Shown: positions 1 to 6,661 of the stretch, one piece after another | Position numbering within the stretch: position 1 is the stretch's first letter | Layout of the letters: each line of letters starts with the position of its first letter | DNA from: an uncultured Kangiella sp. | GTDB taxonomy: Bacteria > Pseudomonadota > Gammaproteobacteria > Enterobacterales > Kangiellaceae | Reading direction: 5' to 3' | Length of the DNA stretch: 53,890 bases | NCBI GenBank assembly: GCA_950096615.1 | Contig: CATNCP010000018.1 | Span: 1 to 53,890 of the forward strand | Program-made: the position numbers and the translations under genes | Notes under the pieces: generated by a model | Told to the model about the DNA's origin: nothing | Seen by the model: only the letters and a program-made list of their open reading frames with translations | Databases searched by the model: none

Positions 1-462
1 AAAGAACTCTCTAACCTGTTAATAAAAAAGAACTTAATGCTGGTCACAGCAGAATCCTGCACGGGTGGCCTAATCGCTGCTTCCTGTACCGACTTGCCCG
101 GTAGTTCACAATGGTTTGCTCGTGGTTTCGTCACTTACACCAATGAAGCTAAGAACGACATGCTTGATGTTCCAGTGGCGCTTATCGAACAACACGGTGC
201 TGTTTCAAAAGAAGTCGTCGAAGCCATGGCTTCTGGCGCAGTTAAGAAAGCAGGCAGTAACAATCGAACTGCCATATCCGTCAGCGGTATCGCAGGCCCT
301 GACGGCGGAACACCAGACAAACCCGTCGGCACAGTCTGGATTGGCTACGCCGATGACAACGGTGTAGAAAGCAAGTTGCTACAGCTTAAAGGCTCAAGAA
401 CTAAAATTCGCCAAGAGACTGTAAGAGAATCAATAGAGTGGGTTTTAACCTACCTTAATTAG
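1..462 (+). CDS. pncC: PncC / CinA C-terminal domain amidohydrolase (5' end outside window)
   Basis: Nicotinamide-nucleotide amidohydrolase family, which deamidates NMN to NaMN for pyridine nucleotide salvage in the cytoplasm. The frame is open from base 1, and the first in-frame ATG at 37 lies just before the conserved TAESCTGG motif that carries the catalytic serine. Family members have about 15-25 further residues before this motif, so the true start is probably left of the window and the gene is 5'-partial. Further family signatures are FVTYTNEAK, SGIAGPDGGTPDKPVGTVWIG and the Arg-rich C-terminal helix. It lies upstream of recA, as in many gammaproteobacteria, but here several unrelated genes have come between the two. 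Confidence 0.93.
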   Translation, partial: KELSNLLIKKNLMLVTAESCTGGLIAASCTDLPGSSQWFARGFVTYTNEAKNDMLDVPVALIEQHGAVSKEVVEAMASGAVKKAGSNNRTAISVSGIAGPDGGTPDKPVGTVWIGYADDNGVESKLLQLKGSRTKIRQETVRESIEWVLTYLN

Positions 463-483
463 AGAATAGGAAAGTATATAACA

Positions 484-906
484 ATGAGGTTTTCTGTAGA
501 GTTCGAAAGCTTGGAAATTATTATAAAGGCAGATCCAGATGGCCAGTTCGTATCATTTCAAAGATTGAAAGAGCATATTGAGCATTTGATTAATATGTAC
601 AAAGTTAGGGCTATAAAGGTTAATAACACTGAAGGAGCCGAGATTAGTTTTGAGTCGTTGTCAGATGATGAGGTCTTGGAGCTTATAGATTTCTCCGAAC
701 CCAGAAAGTGTCCAGAGTGTAGAGCTGTTATGGAAGATGGGACTTGTTACACGCAAAGCACCCTAACTGGCTTTCTAGCTTTTGGGTGGTCTTATAAAAG
801 TTTATTTTTTAAAGGACGTCAAAGTGAGCCTAAAGTGGTTGTCCATAATGGAGAAGCTAAAAGCTCGTTTCACTGTCCATCGTGTGGTTTAACGATTATT
901 CACTAA
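484..906 (+). CDS. small zinc-ribbon protein, DUF6487-like C-terminus
   Basis: A 140-residue protein of unknown function. The C-terminal half has two Cys pairs, CPEC (about residues 76-79) and CPSC (about 131-134), separated by a hydrophobic LAFGWSYKSLFF stretch and a short basic segment. That arrangement (CPxC..M..G, an aromatic stretch, then CxxC-hh) resembles the DUF6487 zinc-ribbon family. The N-terminal 70 residues look like a small alpha/beta domain I do not recognise. There is no signal peptide. It starts 21 bp after pncC and is more AT-rich than its neighbours, as is the next gene, so both may be accessory genes. The domain assignment is by pattern only. Confidence 0.7.
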   Translation: MRFSVEFESLEIIIKADPDGQFVSFQRLKEHIEHLINMYKVRAIKVNNTEGAEISFESLSDDEVLELIDFSEPRKCPECRAVMEDGTCYTQSTLTGFLAFGWSYKSLFFKGRQSEPKVVVHNGEAKSSFHCPSCGLTIIH

Positions 907-924
907 GCTTTTCTGAGGTTAAAC

Positions 925-946
925 ACCTGCCTCCAGCGCAGGTTTT
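925..946 (+). terminator. weak hairpin after the zinc-ribbon gene
   Basis: ACCTGC at 925-930 pairs with GCAGGT at 938-943, and a short T run (TTTT) overlaps the end of the stem. Only six base pairs, so it is a marginal intrinsic terminator. Confidence 0.35.
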
Positions 947-1021
947 AAACGGTGCGCCTTGATGAGTGTACGTTTACTTTTTTAGGATGGTCATATATCC
1001 ACTTGAATACAGGAGAGCATT

Positions 1022-1624
1022 TTGTACAGGCTGACTTTACTTTGTTTATTGATAGTTATGTTGCTTAGTTGTAGTAGATATAAGGAGCCAATACTAGAGC
1101 CTAAGAATGTTTGGCCGAGTGGGTTAGACTACCATTCATCCCAGCCGTCTTTAAATGACTCTTGTGCTGAGATATCGGGTCTATATTCTCCTTTAGCAAG
1201 GAAATACCTTTTGATAAATGGCAAACTGGTGCTACAAAAGAAACATCACGAGGTGCTAAGTACATTTTTTAAGCTCCTTGGTGCGGAGACTAGGGAAGAA
1301 AGTGTTAAAGGAGATATAGAAAATGAAGATGGTTATTTCGTTAATCAATCAGGAAAACACTTAAAAGTTAGTTTTTATAGGTTTGATGGAAGTAAAAAGT
1401 ACACTACCGAACTTACTAAAGGTGAACATTACAAATGTATAGGTGATGATATCTATTTAGGGGAAAGGTATTCGAGTTACGGTGGTGATGGAATCTGGGT
1501 TAATTACAAACAGCACATAAAGCTAAAAAAGGTTAAAGAAGGAATCGTGATATATGAAAACCTTGCAACCCCTAAAGGGAATAAACATTATTATTATGTA
1601 TTTACGAAGGTAGAGGGAGGATAA
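1022..1624 (+). CDS. putative lipoprotein of unknown function
   Basis: A 200-residue protein with a short N-terminal hydrophobic stretch ending in a lipobox, LLSC with the lipidated Cys at residue 17, so probably a membrane-anchored lipoprotein. The start is TTG at 1022, with AGGAG at 1011-1015 six bases upstream; no ATG gives a complete signal peptide. The mature part is Lys- and Tyr-rich with no motif I can name. The DNA is AT-rich. It ends 17 bp before the converging merR gene. I cannot assign a function. Confidence 0.7.
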   Translation: MYRLTLLCLLIVMLLSCSRYKEPILEPKNVWPSGLDYHSSQPSLNDSCAEISGLYSPLARKYLLINGKLVLQKKHHEVLSTFFKLLGAETREESVKGDIENEDGYFVNQSGKHLKVSFYRFDGSKKYTTELTKGEHYKCIGDDIYLGERYSSYGGDGIWVNYKQHIKLKKVKEGIVIYENLATPKGNKHYYYVFTKVEGG

Positions 1625-1640
1625 TAAATTCTTTAGAAAC

Positions 1641-2024
1641 TCAAACCTCAAAAGCTTTCAATATCGCGCAGGGTTTGTGCGTTCCGCCAGTTTCACACTG
1701 ATGAAATAGGGTTTTGAGGCGGTCACGGGCTTGTTGCATTTCTTCGATTTTTTCATCGAGATTTTTAATTCGGGCGCTAGCGAGTTGTTGGGCGCGCTGG
1801 TGGTCGTGACTGGTGTCTAGCGCTAACAGTTCTTTGATTTCGTTAAGTGTGAAACCTGCTTTTTGGGCTTCTTTGATGAATTTTAGACGTCGTAAGGCTT
1901 CTTGGCTGTATTTTCTAAAGCCTTCAGTTTTATTGGGAACCTCGATTAAGCCTTTGCGTTGGTAGTAGCGGACGGTTTCGACGCCAATATTCACTTCTTT
2001 GGCTAACTTGCCGATTGTTAGCAT
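1641..2024 (-). CDS. MerR-family transcriptional regulator, mercury-MerR-like with one ligand changed
   Basis: A 127-residue regulator. The N-terminal winged helix-turn-helix (about 1-70) has the family motifs IGKLAKEVNIGVETVRYYQR and GFRKYSQ, followed by a coiled-coil dimerisation helix and a C-terminal metal loop. The loop has Cys110 and Cys119 with eight residues between them, matching Cys117/Cys126 of mercury MerR, rather than the seven of CueR. The position matching MerR Cys82, 35 residues before Cys110, is His75. The gene is divergent from the glutaredoxin-MauE gene, and a mer-like operator lies between them, so it probably controls both. No merT, merP or merA is present. The inducer is unknown; a soft metal or thiol stress is inference. 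Confidence 0.92.
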   Translation of the reverse strand: MLTIGKLAKEVNIGVETVRYYQRKGLIEVPNKTEGFRKYSQEALRRLKFIKEAQKAGFTLNEIKELLALDTSHDHQRAQQLASARIKNLDEKIEEMQQARDRLKTLFHQCETGGTHKPCAILKAFEV

Positions 2025-2088
2025 GATTCAATCCTAAATTTTACTTTAATTTAAATATATAACCGGGTCAGGGTTTGATAAAAGACAC

Positions 2089-2120
2089 TTGACTCCGTAC
2101 CATGGTACAGAGTTTATAGT
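2089..2120 (+). promoter_or_regulatory. MerR-type promoter/operator with over-long spacer
   Basis: -35 TTGACT at 2089-2094 and -10 TATAGT at 2115-2120 are 20 bp apart, or 19 if TTATAG at 2114-2119 is used. This is the stretched spacing typical of MerR-activated promoters. The spacer holds an inverted repeat at 2092-2113, with outer halves ACTCCGTAC and GTACAGAGT and one mismatched pair. The left half is the same as in classic mer operators. It drives the glutaredoxin-MauE gene; transcription would begin near 2127. Confidence 0.88.
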
Positions 2121-2167
2121 AAGTTTCTCTTTTGGACAATTGTTTTGAATCAAGGAGTCATTGCTTT

Positions 2168-2926
2168 ATGAGCACTACTAAGAAAACTGCAAAACTGTAC
2201 CGTATGTCTACAGATAAGCACACCTGTCCTTTTGGCTTAAAGTCTAAGGATTTGCTGAAGCGTGAAGGTTTTGAGGTTGAGGACAACATTTTAACCAACC
2301 GCGAGGAAACGGATGCTTTTAAGCAAAAGCATGACGTGGAGACTACGCCACAAACTTTTATCGACGGTGAGCGTATCGGTGGTTATGAAGATTTAAGACG
2401 ACATCTTGGTAAGACGGTTAAAGATCCCGATAAGAAGACTTACCGTCCGGTGATTGTGTTGTTTGTGATGGCGGCGTTAACGGCGATAGCGGCGAGCTTT
2501 TCGAGTTCTGGTCACGAGCTGGGTGATGCGTTTACGATTAAAACAGTGGAGTGGTTTGTGAGCTTCGCGATGGTGTTGTTGGCGATGTTGAAGCTACAGG
2601 ACGTTGAGAAATTCTCCACCATGTTCTTGAACTATGATTTATTGGCTAAGCGTTGGGTGCCTTATGGTTATGTCTATCCGTTTGCTGAGGGCTTGGCTGG
2701 TGTGTTGATGGTTGCTGGTGCTTTGACTTGGATTGCCGCTCCCGTGGCCTTGTTTATCGGTACGGTGGGCGCTGTGTCAGTGTTTAAAGCGGTCTATATC
2801 GATAAGCGCGAGTTGAAGTGTGCCTGTGTCGGTGGTGGTAATAATGTGCCACTAGGTTTTATTTCTCTGACAGAGAACCTAATGATGGTTGGTATGGGGA
2901 TTTATATGGGCAGTAAGTTATTCTAA
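2168..2926 (+). CDS. glutaredoxin-MauE/DoxX fusion membrane protein
   Basis: A 252-residue fusion. Residues about 1-80 form a glutaredoxin-like domain with an active-site CPFG (one Cys, monothiol type) and the glutathione-site TPQTFIDGERIGGYEDL. Residues about 95-250 form four hydrophobic segments resembling MauE/DoxX redox membrane proteins, with a CAC pair followed by GGG..VPLG and a C-terminal TEN..M helix. It probably moves thiol or disulfide equivalents across the inner membrane. I chose ATG 2168: AAGGAG at 2152-2157 precedes it, and the upstream TTG at 2132 would sit almost at the predicted transcription start. It is expressed from the MerR-type promoter. Its substrate is unknown. Confidence 0.85.
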   Translation: MSTTKKTAKLYRMSTDKHTCPFGLKSKDLLKREGFEVEDNILTNREETDAFKQKHDVETTPQTFIDGERIGGYEDLRRHLGKTVKDPDKKTYRPVIVLFVMAALTAIAASFSSSGHELGDAFTIKTVEWFVSFAMVLLAMLKLQDVEKFSTMFLNYDLLAKRWVPYGYVYPFAEGLAGVLMVAGALTWIAAPVALFIGTVGAVSVFKAVYIDKRELKCACVGGGNNVPLGFISLTENLMMVGMGIYMGSKLF

Positions 2927-2935
2927 AAGATTAGT

Positions 2936-2968
2936 TGCTGGGTTAGGTCGATAACTCCTAACCCAGCA
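2936..2968. terminator. 12-bp perfect hairpin between convergent genes
   Basis: TGCTGGGTTAGG at 2936-2947 pairs perfectly with CCTAACCCAGCA at 2957-2968 around a 9-nt loop. No T run follows on either strand, so it may act as a transcript-end or processing structure rather than a classic intrinsic terminator. Confidence 0.5.
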
Positions 2969-3000
2969 TACGAATTGCTAAGATCTTAAATCCATCGTAT

Positions 3001-4104
3001 TTATTTATAGTACTTATCAATAATCGGATTCATGACCTTTTTCCATAGTGGCGGCACCAAAGCTAATAACACCATCGTCGCATAGCCTGCGGGTAACTGC
3101 GGGCTATCCTCATGATGACGCAAGACTTGGTAGCGGCGCTTGGGGAAAGCGTGATGATCCGAATGGCGTTGCAAGTGAATCAATAGAATATTGGTTAGGA
3201 AGAAGTTAGAGTTCCACGAGTGGTGGTGGGTGACGTACTCATACTTGCCATTGTCACGTTTTTTGCGGCGTAAACCGTAGTGCTCAACGTAATTGATAAT
3301 TTCGAGTAACACAAAAGCCACGATGCTTTGGCCTAAGAAAAATGCTAAACCGAGCCAGCCAAAAGCGATGAATGATAGAATTGCCCACAAAGTGCTTAGT
3401 CCGTACCAAGTAAATAACTCGTTATCCAAACTCCAGACTGACTTTTCTTTACGGGTTAATCGAATAGATTCGAGCTTCCAAGCGTTGGTGATGTTGTGCC
3501 AGATAGCTCTAGGTAAAAAGTGATACAAGGTTTGGTTGTAGTCGGCGGAAGAGGGATCTTCGGGCGTTGAGACGTTAACGTGATGGCCGCGCACATGCTC
3601 GACTTTAAAGCCGCCATAACACACTAAACTCAACAGCAAACCACCGCAAAAGCGTTCCAGCTTACTGTCTTTATGAATCAGTTCATGGGCAACATTTATC
3701 GCTAAAACGCCACTCACTACGCCAATACCGAGAATCCAGCCGACTTGGCCGGATAGCTCGATAGTGCTTTGACTGACCTGAGTCAAACCCAGAATTAGAA
3801 CGCCAAACATGACCGGAACAGTCAGTAGTGTTAGGCGCTGATAGTAATACTCGCCAGAGATGTCTTTGGTTAACTCTTGTGGGGCATTCAGTGAGTCGCG
3901 GCCCAGCAGAGCGTCTAGCACAGGAATCACGCCAAAGAAGAATAGTAGAATGATGTAAGGAGCGGTATTTACCGAAATAAGATCTAGCAGAGAGACAGCA
4001 TAAGCAATAAAAGGGATCGCTCCCGATACGAGAAACAAGGTGTAAGCATACTTTTTCAAGGTAAAAGTCAGTGGTGGGCGCTGTGTCAGGCTTGTTTCGC
4101 TCAT
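3001..4104 (-). CDS. alkB: alkane 1-monooxygenase
   Basis: Membrane-bound non-heme di-iron hydroxylase that converts n-alkanes to 1-alkanols using rubredoxin electrons. The 367 residues carry all the family His boxes: HELIHK (140-145), EHVRGHH (169-175), NYVEHYG (271-277) and LQRHSDHH (311-318), plus several membrane segments. It is shorter than GPo1 AlkB (about 400 residues) but normal for marine AlkB. No rubredoxin, rubredoxin reductase or alcohol/aldehyde step is adjacent, so its partners lie elsewhere. A weak FadR-like sequence lies at 4131-4147 upstream. It converges on the glutaredoxin-MauE gene. Confidence 0.96.
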   Translation of the reverse strand: MSETSLTQRPPLTFTLKKYAYTLFLVSGAIPFIAYAVSLLDLISVNTAPYIILLFFFGVIPVLDALLGRDSLNAPQELTKDISGEYYYQRLTLLTVPVMFGVLILGLTQVSQSTIELSGQVGWILGIGVVSGVLAINVAHELIHKDSKLERFCGGLLLSLVCYGGFKVEHVRGHHVNVSTPEDPSSADYNQTLYHFLPRAIWHNITNAWKLESIRLTRKEKSVWSLDNELFTWYGLSTLWAILSFIAFGWLGLAFFLGQSIVAFVLLEIINYVEHYGLRRKKRDNGKYEYVTHHHSWNSNFFLTNILLIHLQRHSDHHAFPKRRYQVLRHHEDSPQLPAGYATMVLLALVPPLWKKVMNPIIDKYYK

Positions 4105-4130
4105 GATGTTATTGCTGCTTAAGTGATCAG

Positions 4131-4147
4131 ACCTCTATTATTAGCGT
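4131..4147 (-). promoter_or_regulatory. possible FadR-like operator upstream of alkB
   Basis: AAGTGATCAGACCTCTA on the + strand resembles the E. coli FadR consensus (AGCTGGTCCGACNTGTT), keeping TG.TC.GACCT but missing the second G of TGGT. It is centred about 35 bp upstream of the alkB start codon. A weak match on its own; it is listed because three other fatty-acid genes in the window have better sites. Confidence 0.35.
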
Positions 4148-4248
4148 CAATTGCTCGGTTTGTAAATTGTTTCATTCAGATTCAATCACTTGCGGCATGT
4201 TGATTTTGAAATTAGGATGGGCTTAGTTTTGTTATTTTGGGGAAACGT

Positions 4249-4851
4249 ATGAATTGGGGCGATATTGCCACGGCGGCGGTAACACTGTTTTTGATTATGG
4301 ACCCACTGGGTAATGTGCCGGTGTTTAATGCGGTGCTGTCTAACGTCGAGCCTAAAAGACGAATCAAGGTTATGGCGCGAGAACTTTTGATTGCCTTGGG
4401 CATTCTGTTTGGTTTTCTATTCGCGGGCAACGCCATTCTAGCTTTCCTTGGGTTAACGCAGTCTTCACTCAATATTGCCGGCGGTATCCTGTTATTTATT
4501 ATTTCATTGCGCATGATTTTTCCGGGCCGACGTGAGCCGGGCGATGAAATTGAGGAGGAAGAGCCTTTTATTGTGCCACTGGCGATGCCGATGATCGCAG
4601 GCCCTTCGACAATCGCTGTTTTATTATTACTGAGCTCAAACCAGCCGGGACAAATTGCTGAATGGAGCATGGCTTTATTCTTGTCCTGGTTAGTAACGAC
4701 GGTGATCTTAGTATCATCGCCAAAGGTTATGGCGCTAATAGGTAAGAAGGGTGCTAGAGCTTTAGAGCGTCTGATGGGCATGATTTTGATTATTTTAGCG
4801 ACTCAAATGCTACTTAATGGTATCCGTGATTTCGTCGAAAGTTTGGCTTAA
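4249..4851 (+). CDS. MarC/YhgN family inner-membrane protein
   Basis: A 200-residue integral membrane protein with six hydrophobic segments and the MarC-family signatures FLIMDPLGNVPVF near the N-terminus and PLAMPMIAGPSTIA in the middle. The length and sequence feel closest to the YhgN branch. The family is conserved but has no established transport substrate. ATG 4249 is chosen because a purine-rich TGGGGA lies five bases upstream; an in-frame TTG at 4237 would place this site inside the gene. Single gene between alkB and recA. Confidence 0.9.
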   Translation: MNWGDIATAAVTLFLIMDPLGNVPVFNAVLSNVEPKRRIKVMARELLIALGILFGFLFAGNAILAFLGLTQSSLNIAGGILLFIISLRMIFPGRREPGDEIEEEEPFIVPLAMPMIAGPSTIAVLLLLSSNQPGQIAEWSMALFLSWLVTTVILVSSPKVMALIGKKGARALERLMGMILIILATQMLLNGIRDFVESLA

Positions 4852-5029
4852 AACTGGCCTGGCTGTACAAATAATCAACAGTTATGACTAATCATCAATA
4901 GCTTACCGCTATTAGGGTGATTTTCTTAACTTTGATCGAGAAATCACAGGTTACTTTTCGGGGCTGTTTGTGGAATAATCAGTCTAATTTTTCGTATTCT
5001 TATAACATTTCAGTCAGTAGGTAATTTTG

Positions 5030-6058
5030 ATGGATGACAACAAAAAGAAGGCGCTCGGCGCTGCTTTAGGTCAAATCGAACGCCAATTCGGTAAAGGTTC
5101 TATTATGCGCCTTGGTGATGGCTCTGTAGCCAAAGTTGGGGCGATTTCGACAGGCTCTTTAGGCTTAGACATCGCGTTAGGCATTGGCGGTTTACCAAAA
5201 GGCCGTGTTGCTGAAATCTATGGCCCTGAGTCGTCGGGTAAAACGACATTAGCATTACAGGCAATCGCTAGCTGTCAGGCTGAAGGTGGAACTGCTGCGT
5301 TCGTCGATGCGGAGCATGCATTAGACCCAGTTTATGCTGAAAAGCTAGGCGTTAACCTTGATGATTTGATTGTTTCTCAACCAGATACGGGTGAGCAGGC
5401 GCTTGAAATCACCGATATGTTGGTACGTTCTGGCGCGGTTGATATCCTCGTTGTGGATTCGGTTGCAGCCTTGACGCCAAAAGCGGAAATTGAAGGTGAG
5501 ATGGGCGATTCGCACATGGGTCTTCAGGCACGCTTGATGTCACAAGCTTTGCGTAAGTTAACGGCTAATATCAAACGCTCGAACACCTTGTGTATCTTCA
5601 TTAACCAAATTCGTATGAAGATTGGTGTGATGTTCGGTTCGCCAGAAACGACAACGGGTGGTAACGCGCTGAAATTCTACGCATCTGTTCGTTTAGACAT
5701 TCGTCGAATTGGTCAAATTAAGCAGGGCGACGAGATTATCGGTAACGAAACTCGCGTCAAAGTGATTAAGAACAAGGTTGCGCCACCGTTCAAACAAGCC
5801 GAATTCCAAATTTTGTATGGCCAAGGTACGTCGCTAGAAGGCGAAATCTTAGACTGGGGTGTTAAGCAAGAGCTGGTTGAAAAATCAGGTGCTTGGTACT
5901 CTTATAAAGGCAACAAGATTGGTCAGGGCAAGCAAAACGTAATTCAGTTCCTTAAAGATAATCCTGAAATTAAGGATGAAATTGAAGGAACCTTGCGCAG
6001 CAAGTTGCTTGTGACCGCCAAACCTGAAGATGAAGAAGAAGCACCAGAAGAGGCTTAA
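5030..6058 (+). CDS. recA: recombinase A
   Basis: DNA recombinase and SOS co-protease in the cytoplasm. 342 residues with Walker [10 protein letters not shown] (65-73), the MAW motif, the L1/L2 DNA loops and the acidic C-terminal tail typical of gammaproteobacterial RecA. ATG 5030 is preferred over the TTG immediately upstream because [13 protein letters not shown] is the usual N-terminus. recX follows after 44 bp. I searched the 170 bp upstream by eye and saw no CTGT-N8-ACAG LexA box. Confidence 0.99.
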   Translation: MDDNKKKALGAALGQIERQFGKGSIMRLGDGSVAKVGAISTGSLGLDIALGIGGLPKGRVAEIYGPESSGKTTLALQAIASCQAEGGTAAFVDAEHALDPVYAEKLGVNLDDLIVSQPDTGEQALEITDMLVRSGAVDILVVDSVAALTPKAEIEGEMGDSHMGLQARLMSQALRKLTANIKRSNTLCIFINQIRMKIGVMFGSPETTTGGNALKFYASVRLDIRRIGQIKQGDEIIGNETRVKVIKNKVAPPFKQAEFQILYGQGTSLEGEILDWGVKQELVEKSGAWYSYKGNKIGQGKQNVIQFLKDNPEIKDEIEGTLRSKLLVTAKPEDEEEAPEEA

Positions 6059-6102
6059 TTCTGCTTTGGTCTTCTCTTAGTCCTCATTTAGTGGATTAGT
6101 TT

Positions 6103-6600
6103 ATGGGCTTTAAAAAGCCACCACGCGACTATAAAGTTATCGCGATGGATTTATTAGCGCGCCGGGAACATTCCCGGCGTGAGCTTATTGATAAGCTGAA
6201 ACTTAGAGAGTTTGAAGGCGAAGAGGTTGAAGCTTACCTCGACCGTTTAGCTGAGCGAGGGTTACAAAGCGACGAGCGTTTCGCTCAAAGTTTTATTCGA
6301 CAGCGTTCTCAAAACGGCTATGGTCCGTTACGTGTTCGTCAGGAATTACGGCAAAAGGGGATTGAAGATTCAGCCATAAGTCTCCATTTTGAAACTATAG
6401 GTATTGATTGGTACAAAGTTGCTGTTATGGCGTGGCGAAAAAAGTACAATCAAGCTCCTGGCTCTGACATGAAACTTAGAGCCAAACAAACCCGGTTTTT
6501 ACAGTACCGTGGTTTTGACTTCGATATGATCAATTATGCACTATCTTCTGGCCCGGTCTCTAAGAACGAGCCTGGAGATGATGACTTTGGATTTTTTTAA
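6103..6600 (+). CDS. recX: regulatory protein RecX
   Basis: Modulator that inhibits RecA filament extension. 165 residues made of the repeated three-helix RecX modules, with typical stretches ALxLLARREHSRRELIDKL near the N-terminus, SDERFAQSFIRQRSQNGYGPLRVRQEL in two successive parts in the middle, and a C-terminal module with RxxxFLQYRGFDFDMI. It lies directly downstream of recA and is probably co-transcribed by read-through. A 61-bp gap separates it from alaS. Confidence 0.96.
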   Translation: MGFKKPPRDYKVIAMDLLARREHSRRELIDKLKLREFEGEEVEAYLDRLAERGLQSDERFAQSFIRQRSQNGYGPLRVRQELRQKGIEDSAISLHFETIGIDWYKVAVMAWRKKYNQAPGSDMKLRAKQTRFLQYRGFDFDMINYALSSGPVSKNEPGDDDFGFF

Positions 6601-6661
6601 CCCAAAGTTTTTATTAAACAATAATTTAAGCGTGAATAGTAAAGTAAAAGGTTAATTTAAA

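Noticed and set aside
2132-2167. TTG start that would lengthen the glutaredoxin-MauE protein by 12 residues
   Set aside because: It lies a few bases after the predicted transcription start, while ATG 2168 has a good AAGGAG.
1641-2926. A mercury-resistance operon
   Set aside because: Only the regulator and operator look mer-like; no merT, merP, merC or merA is present and one Hg ligand is missing.
4212-4781. Long open frame antisense to the MarC gene
   Set aside because: The + strand frame has clear family motifs; the antisense frame is low-complexity Ser/Ile/Pro-rich shadow sequence.
4863-4882. LexA box upstream of recA
   Set aside because: The CTGT and ACAG halves are 11 bp apart instead of 8.
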